Assembly (NCBI GenBank): GCA_963813435.1
Contig: CAWEYY010000003.1
Span: forward strand, 1,488,001-1,552,000
Source: AC-32 sp963813435
GTDB lineage: Bacteria; Actinomycetota; Thermoleophilia; Gaiellales; Gaiellaceae
Length of the DNA stretch: 64,000 nucleotides
Direction: 5' to 3'
Shown: in pieces, positions 61,632-64,000 of the stretch
Layout of the letters: each line of letters opens with the position of its first letter
Position numbering within the stretch: position 1 is the stretch's first letter
Notes under the pieces: model-generated
Database searches by the model: none
What the model was told of the DNA's origin: nothing
What the model saw: only the letters and a program-made list of their open reading frames with translations
Translations under genes and position numbers: made by a program

Positions 61632-61774
61632 TGGTGGATGCCTGGGTCGGGAGCACCAAGCCAGGCAAGGACGCAGGGAGGGCGCGGGCTATGAAGCCCG
61701 GGCCCGACTGAGGACGCGGCCTGGCACAGCGTGATCACGGGCCAGGCGCCGCCGGATGTTGCCGGGAGAACCAC
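61613..61774 (+). ncRNA. Structured 162-nt element with pairing termini between nuoC and nuoD
   Basis: 61613-61632 pairs with 61755-61774 in a continuous 20-bp helix that needs five G-U pairs on the plus strand (A-C mismatches on the other), so a plus-strand RNA is favoured. Internal helices: GCCTGG (61640-61645)/CCAGGC (61661-61666); CGGGCT/AGCCCG (61685-61690/61695-61700, loop ATGA); GCCTGGC (61719-61725)/GCCAGGC (61741-61747); and a pseudoknot GTCGGG (61646-61651)/CCCGAC (61703-61708). GGTGGATGCC and AAGGACG recall the 5' end of 23S rRNA. No ORF. Candidate: mobile structured RNA (HEARO/omega-RNA-like) or MITE. Confidence 0.6.
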
Positions 61775-62317
61775 TTACTCCTCCCCCGAGAAGCGGACCG
61801 GCTCGCCGCCGATCGGGTAGTCCTTGCGCAGCGGGTGGCCCTCCCAGTCGTCCTCGAGCAGGATCCGCGAGAGGTTCGGATGGCCGTGGACGTTGACCCC
61901 CATCAGGTCGTAGGCCTCGCGTTCGTGCCAGTCCGCGGTCGGCCACACCGGGACGACGCTCGGCACTGGCTCGTCCTCGTCGAGCCAGGTCTGGACACGC
62001 ACGCGCTTGCCGTCGGGGATCGCGAGCAGGTGGTAGCTCATCGAGAAGCGCTTCGGCTTCGGGTCCGGAAGCCGCTCGAGCCCGGACGCCCCGGGCCGGT
62101 TCAGGTCGCGGCCGCCGGCGGTGCCGATGTAGCCGGCGACGCCGTGCTCGCCCCAGCCGAGGTAGTCGGCGGCGGCGACGTCCGAGAGGAAGTTGAAGCC
62201 CTCGCTGTCGCGCAGGTACGTGCAGGCCTCGACCAGGCGAGCCGGGTCGACCACGATCGTGATCTCACCGTGTGCGTCGCGCGTCTCGATGAGGCCGGGG
62301 ACGGCGTCGTAGCTCAG
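61775..62317 (-). CDS. nuoC: NADH-quinone oxidoreductase subunit C, apparent CTG start
   Basis: 180-residue 30-kDa subunit. Motifs: PTADWHEREAYDLMGVNVHGHPNLSRILLEDDWEGHPLRKDYP. No ATG, GTG or TTG lies in the homologous frame upstream; the CTG at 62317 makes a CTGA overlap with the nuoB stop, where sister genes have ATGA or GTGA. An internal GTG (about 62258) would delete the N-terminal strand. The stop at 61775 touches the structured element. Confidence 0.93.
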   Translation of the reverse strand: MSYDAVPGLIETRDAHGEITIVVDPARLVEACTYLRDSEGFNFLSDVAAADYLGWGEHGVAGYIGTAGGRDLNRPGASGLERLPDPKPKRFSMSYHLLAIPDGKRVRVQTWLDEDEPVPSVVPVWPTADWHEREAYDLMGVNVHGHPNLSRILLEDDWEGHPLRKDYPIGGEPVRFSGEE

Positions 62318-62895
62318 CTGGCGACCCCGCGGATCTCGTAGGCGGGCGGCACGCCTGCCTTGATCTTCTCCTGGAGCCTGACGATCCCCTCGACGAGCGC
62401 CTCCGGCCTCGGCGGGCAGCCGGGAACGTGGATGTCGACGGCGACGATCTTGTCGACGCCCTGCAGGACCGCGTAGTTGTTGAACATCCCGCCCGAGCTC
62501 GCGCATGCGCCCATCGCGATCACCCACTTCGGCTCGAGCATCTGGTCGTAGATCTGGCGCAGCGGCGCGGCCATCTTGTGTGCAACCCGTCCCGAGACGA
62601 TCAGCAGGTCGGCCTGGCGCGGCGAGGAGCGGAAGACCTCGGCGCCGAAGCGAGCGATGTCGTAGCGCGCGGAGACGATCGACATCATCTCGATCGCGCA
62701 GCACGCGAGGCCGAACGTGTCCGGCCAGATCGAGCTGCCCTGCGCCCAGGTGACGGCCTTCTTGACGGTCGTCAGTCCGAGCTTGTCCTCGAGCTCGCCG
62801 AGCTCGTCCTCGAAGACGCCAGGGCCCTTTCCCTTCCAGAGCACGCGCTCGGAGTTCAGCCCGTAGTCGGCCAGGCGCCTCTGATTCTTCTTCAT
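62314..62895 (-). CDS. nuoB: NADH-quinone oxidoreductase subunit B
   Basis: 193-residue subunit ligating cluster N2, the donor to quinone: GLACCAIEMM (adjacent Cys pair), GACASSGGMFNNYA and VPGCPPRPEALVEG. ATG 62895 overlaps the nuoA stop by 4 nt. Confidence 0.96.
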   Translation of the reverse strand: MKKNQRRLADYGLNSERVLWKGKGPGVFEDELGELEDKLGLTTVKKAVTWAQGSSIWPDTFGLACCAIEMMSIVSARYDIARFGAEVFRSSPRQADLLIVSGRVAHKMAAPLRQIYDQMLEPKWVIAMGACASSGGMFNNYAVLQGVDKIVAVDIHVPGCPPRPEALVEGIVRLQEKIKAGVPPAYEIRGVAS

Positions 62896-63254
62896 TGCCA
62901 ATTCAGGGCCCCCTTGCGCCAGATATAGATGTAGGCGACCGCGAGGATCGCGAGGAAGAAGAGGAACTCGAAGAACGCGAACCAGGCGAGGTCCTTCAGG
63001 ATCACCGCGAGCGGGTAGAGGAACACGATCTCGATGTCGAAGACGATGAAGAGCATCGCCGTTAGGTAGAAGCTGACGGTGAAGCGGTTCTGGTTCGGCG
63101 GGCCCTTGGAGACGCCCGACTCGAACGGGATCGTGCGCGCACGGGTCCGCCTGCGAGGCCGCGTGGCGAACACGAATGACATGGTCACCATGGAGACTGG
63201 AATCGCGAGTGCGAACACCCCGTAGATGAGGAAGGCCAACCAGCTGTCAAGCAC
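62892..63254 (-). CDS. nuoA: NADH-quinone oxidoreductase subunit A
   Basis: 120-residue three-helix subunit. Motifs: PFESGVSKGPPNQNRFTVSFYL and FIVFDIEIVFLYPLAV (buried carboxylates). First gene of the operon; GTG 63254. The operon promoter should lie in 63255-63402 opposite the ErpA-like gene. Confidence 0.95.
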   Translation of the reverse strand: MLDSWLAFLIYGVFALAIPVSMVTMSFVFATRPRRRTRARTIPFESGVSKGPPNQNRFTVSFYLTAMLFIVFDIEIVFLYPLAVILKDLAWFAFFEFLFFLAILAVAYIYIWRKGALNWQ

Positions 63255-63402
63255 CGCGATCCTCCCGTGTCGAGCGAGCCGGAACTTAGCACTTCGCCGA
63301 GACTCACGAGCAAGGAGGAAAACGGCTCAACCAAGCGTGAGGCAGCTGTTACAAGCTCATGCTCCCGAAGGGTGATTCGGGCAGTCGGAGGACGTTGCTA
63401 CG

Positions 63403-63810
63403 ATGAGCGCGATGGAGATCACCGAACGCCCGGCGACCCTTGTCGCGCTCACCGAGAGCGCGGCCGCCAAGATCACCGACCTGATGTCCGAGGAGCCGGA
63501 GGGCGAGGCCGCGGTCCTGCGCATCGCCGTTCAGGGCGGCGGCTGCTCTGGCTTCCAGTACGCGCTCGGCTTCGATCGCGGCCCGCAGGAAGGCGACCAC
63601 GAGCTCCAGAGCTACGGGGTTCCCGTCGTGGTCGACCCGTTCAGCGCGCCCTACCTGGCCGGCACGGAGATCGACTGGGTCGAGGGCCTGCAGGCGGGCT
63701 TTGCGATCAACAACCCGAACGTCTCCGGCTCGTGCGGCTGCGGCCACTCCTTCCAGGTGGAGGAGGGCGACAGCCCCGAGGACGCCGCCGGCTGCGGCTC
63801 CTGTCACTAG
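63403..63810 (+). CDS. ErpA/IscA-type Fe-S carrier
   Basis: 135-residue A-type scaffold delivering Fe-S clusters. Conserved: LRIAVQGGGCSGFQYALGFD and NPNVSGSCGCGHSFQVEE (three Cys ligands); a C-terminal AGCGSCH adds two more Cys. TACGAT at 63399-63404 overlaps the first ATG, so the leaderless start may be ATG 63412 (132 residues). Divergent from nuoA, whose complex carries many Fe-S clusters. Confidence 0.93.
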   Translation: MSAMEITERPATLVALTESAAAKITDLMSEEPEGEAAVLRIAVQGGGCSGFQYALGFDRGPQEGDHELQSYGVPVVVDPFSAPYLAGTEIDWVEGLQAGFAINNPNVSGSCGCGHSFQVEEGDSPEDAAGCGSCH

Positions 63811-63834
63811 ACGGCGTCCGGCCTCCAACGCCGT
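63811..63834 (+). terminator. Hairpin after the Fe-S carrier gene
   Basis: ACGGCGT (63811-63817) pairs with ACGCCGT (63828-63834) around a 10-nt loop directly after the stop codon. No U-tract. Confidence 0.4.
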
Positions 63835-63880
63835 AGCGCGGCGCCGGGCAGAATCTCCTCACCCGTCAAAGGAGCGCCCG

Positions 63881-64000
63881 ATGTACGCACTCGTTGGTCG
63901 CGTCGAGATCAAGCCGGGCCACGAAGAGGAGACCGCCTCGATGGCGCGCGAGCACGGTCCAGGCCTGGTCGGAGGCATGTCCGGCAGCAAGAGCGCCTAC
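63881..64000 (+). CDS. Hypothetical protein, N-terminal part only (runs off right edge)
   Basis: 40 codons visible from ATG 63881, preceded by AAAGGAG. MYALVGRVEIKPGHEEE resembles the first strand of ABM-like (dimeric alpha-beta barrel) proteins, but too little is visible for a firm family. Confidence 0.6.
   Translation, partial: MYALVGRVEIKPGHEEETASMAREHGPGLVGGMSGSKSAY

Noticed and set aside
61613..61774. Genuine 23S rRNA gene fragment
   Set aside because: Only GGTGGATGCC and AAGGACG with a similar spacing match; the helices and the rest of the sequence differ, so a true rRNA fragment is unlikely without a search.

Overview
The window is 64 kb of very GC-rich, gene-dense bacterial chromosome. 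Its style (many GTG starts, stop/start overlaps of the ATGA and TGATG kind, TANNNT -10 boxes only 6-9 nt before start codons) and its gene set (14-gene complex I, System I cytochrome c maturation, CX5R-type arsenate reductase, DUF1385, DUF1015, FtsH, adenylate cyclase/ATPase/TPR regulator) point to a deep-branching high-GC actinobacterium, most like the Thermoleophilia. There is no 16S gene, so this is an inference.

Layout. 1-9.2 kb: M28-like peptidase (cut by the left edge), two-component system, HtrA protease, then a trehalose/osmotic block (TreT-like synthase, cation/proton antiporter, OtsA-like synthase). 9.2-16 kb: a giant cyclase/ATPase regulator, a frameshifted aldehyde dehydrogenase, moaC and mogA, and a UbiA prenyltransferase. 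16-23 kb: cytochrome c maturation and heme genes (ccmA, ccmB, ccmF, ccmC, ccmD, hemC, hemD). 23-46 kb: housekeeping and central metabolism: SAM-consuming enzymes, tRNA-Phe, arginase, fused electron-transfer flavoprotein, RarA, tryptophan dioxygenase, nicotinate phosphoribosyltransferase, FtsH, methylmalonyl-CoA epimerase, an arsenic locus, YhaM-like exonuclease, IMPase and Mrp. 46-49 kb: hypothetical and decayed genes. 49-63.3 kb: complete nuoA-N operon on the minus strand, followed by a divergent ErpA/IscA-type Fe-S carrier. The heme, cytochrome c, quinone-type prenyltransferase, complex I and Fe-S genes together describe a respiratory lifestyle.

The less expected content is mostly non-coding. 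(1) A 162-nt element with 20-bp pairing termini and a predicted pseudoknot sits between nuoC and nuoD, antisense to the operon, exactly between a good Shine-Dalgarno and the probable ancestral nuoD start. (2) Five dispersed intergenic copies of a promoter-like block (CACACAC, 18 nt, TACGCT, then a G-run) lie mostly between convergent genes. (3) Three copies of a two-hairpin element show compensatory base changes. (4) An 18-residue peptide with eight cysteines is divergent from arsR-arsC and shares its operator, with no efflux pump next to it. (5) Frame disruptions in four loci (aldehyde dehydrogenase, nuoG start, secreted protein, small remnant) are several times associated with 4-5 bp tandem duplications. 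These may be real decay or assembly errors, and read mapping would decide.
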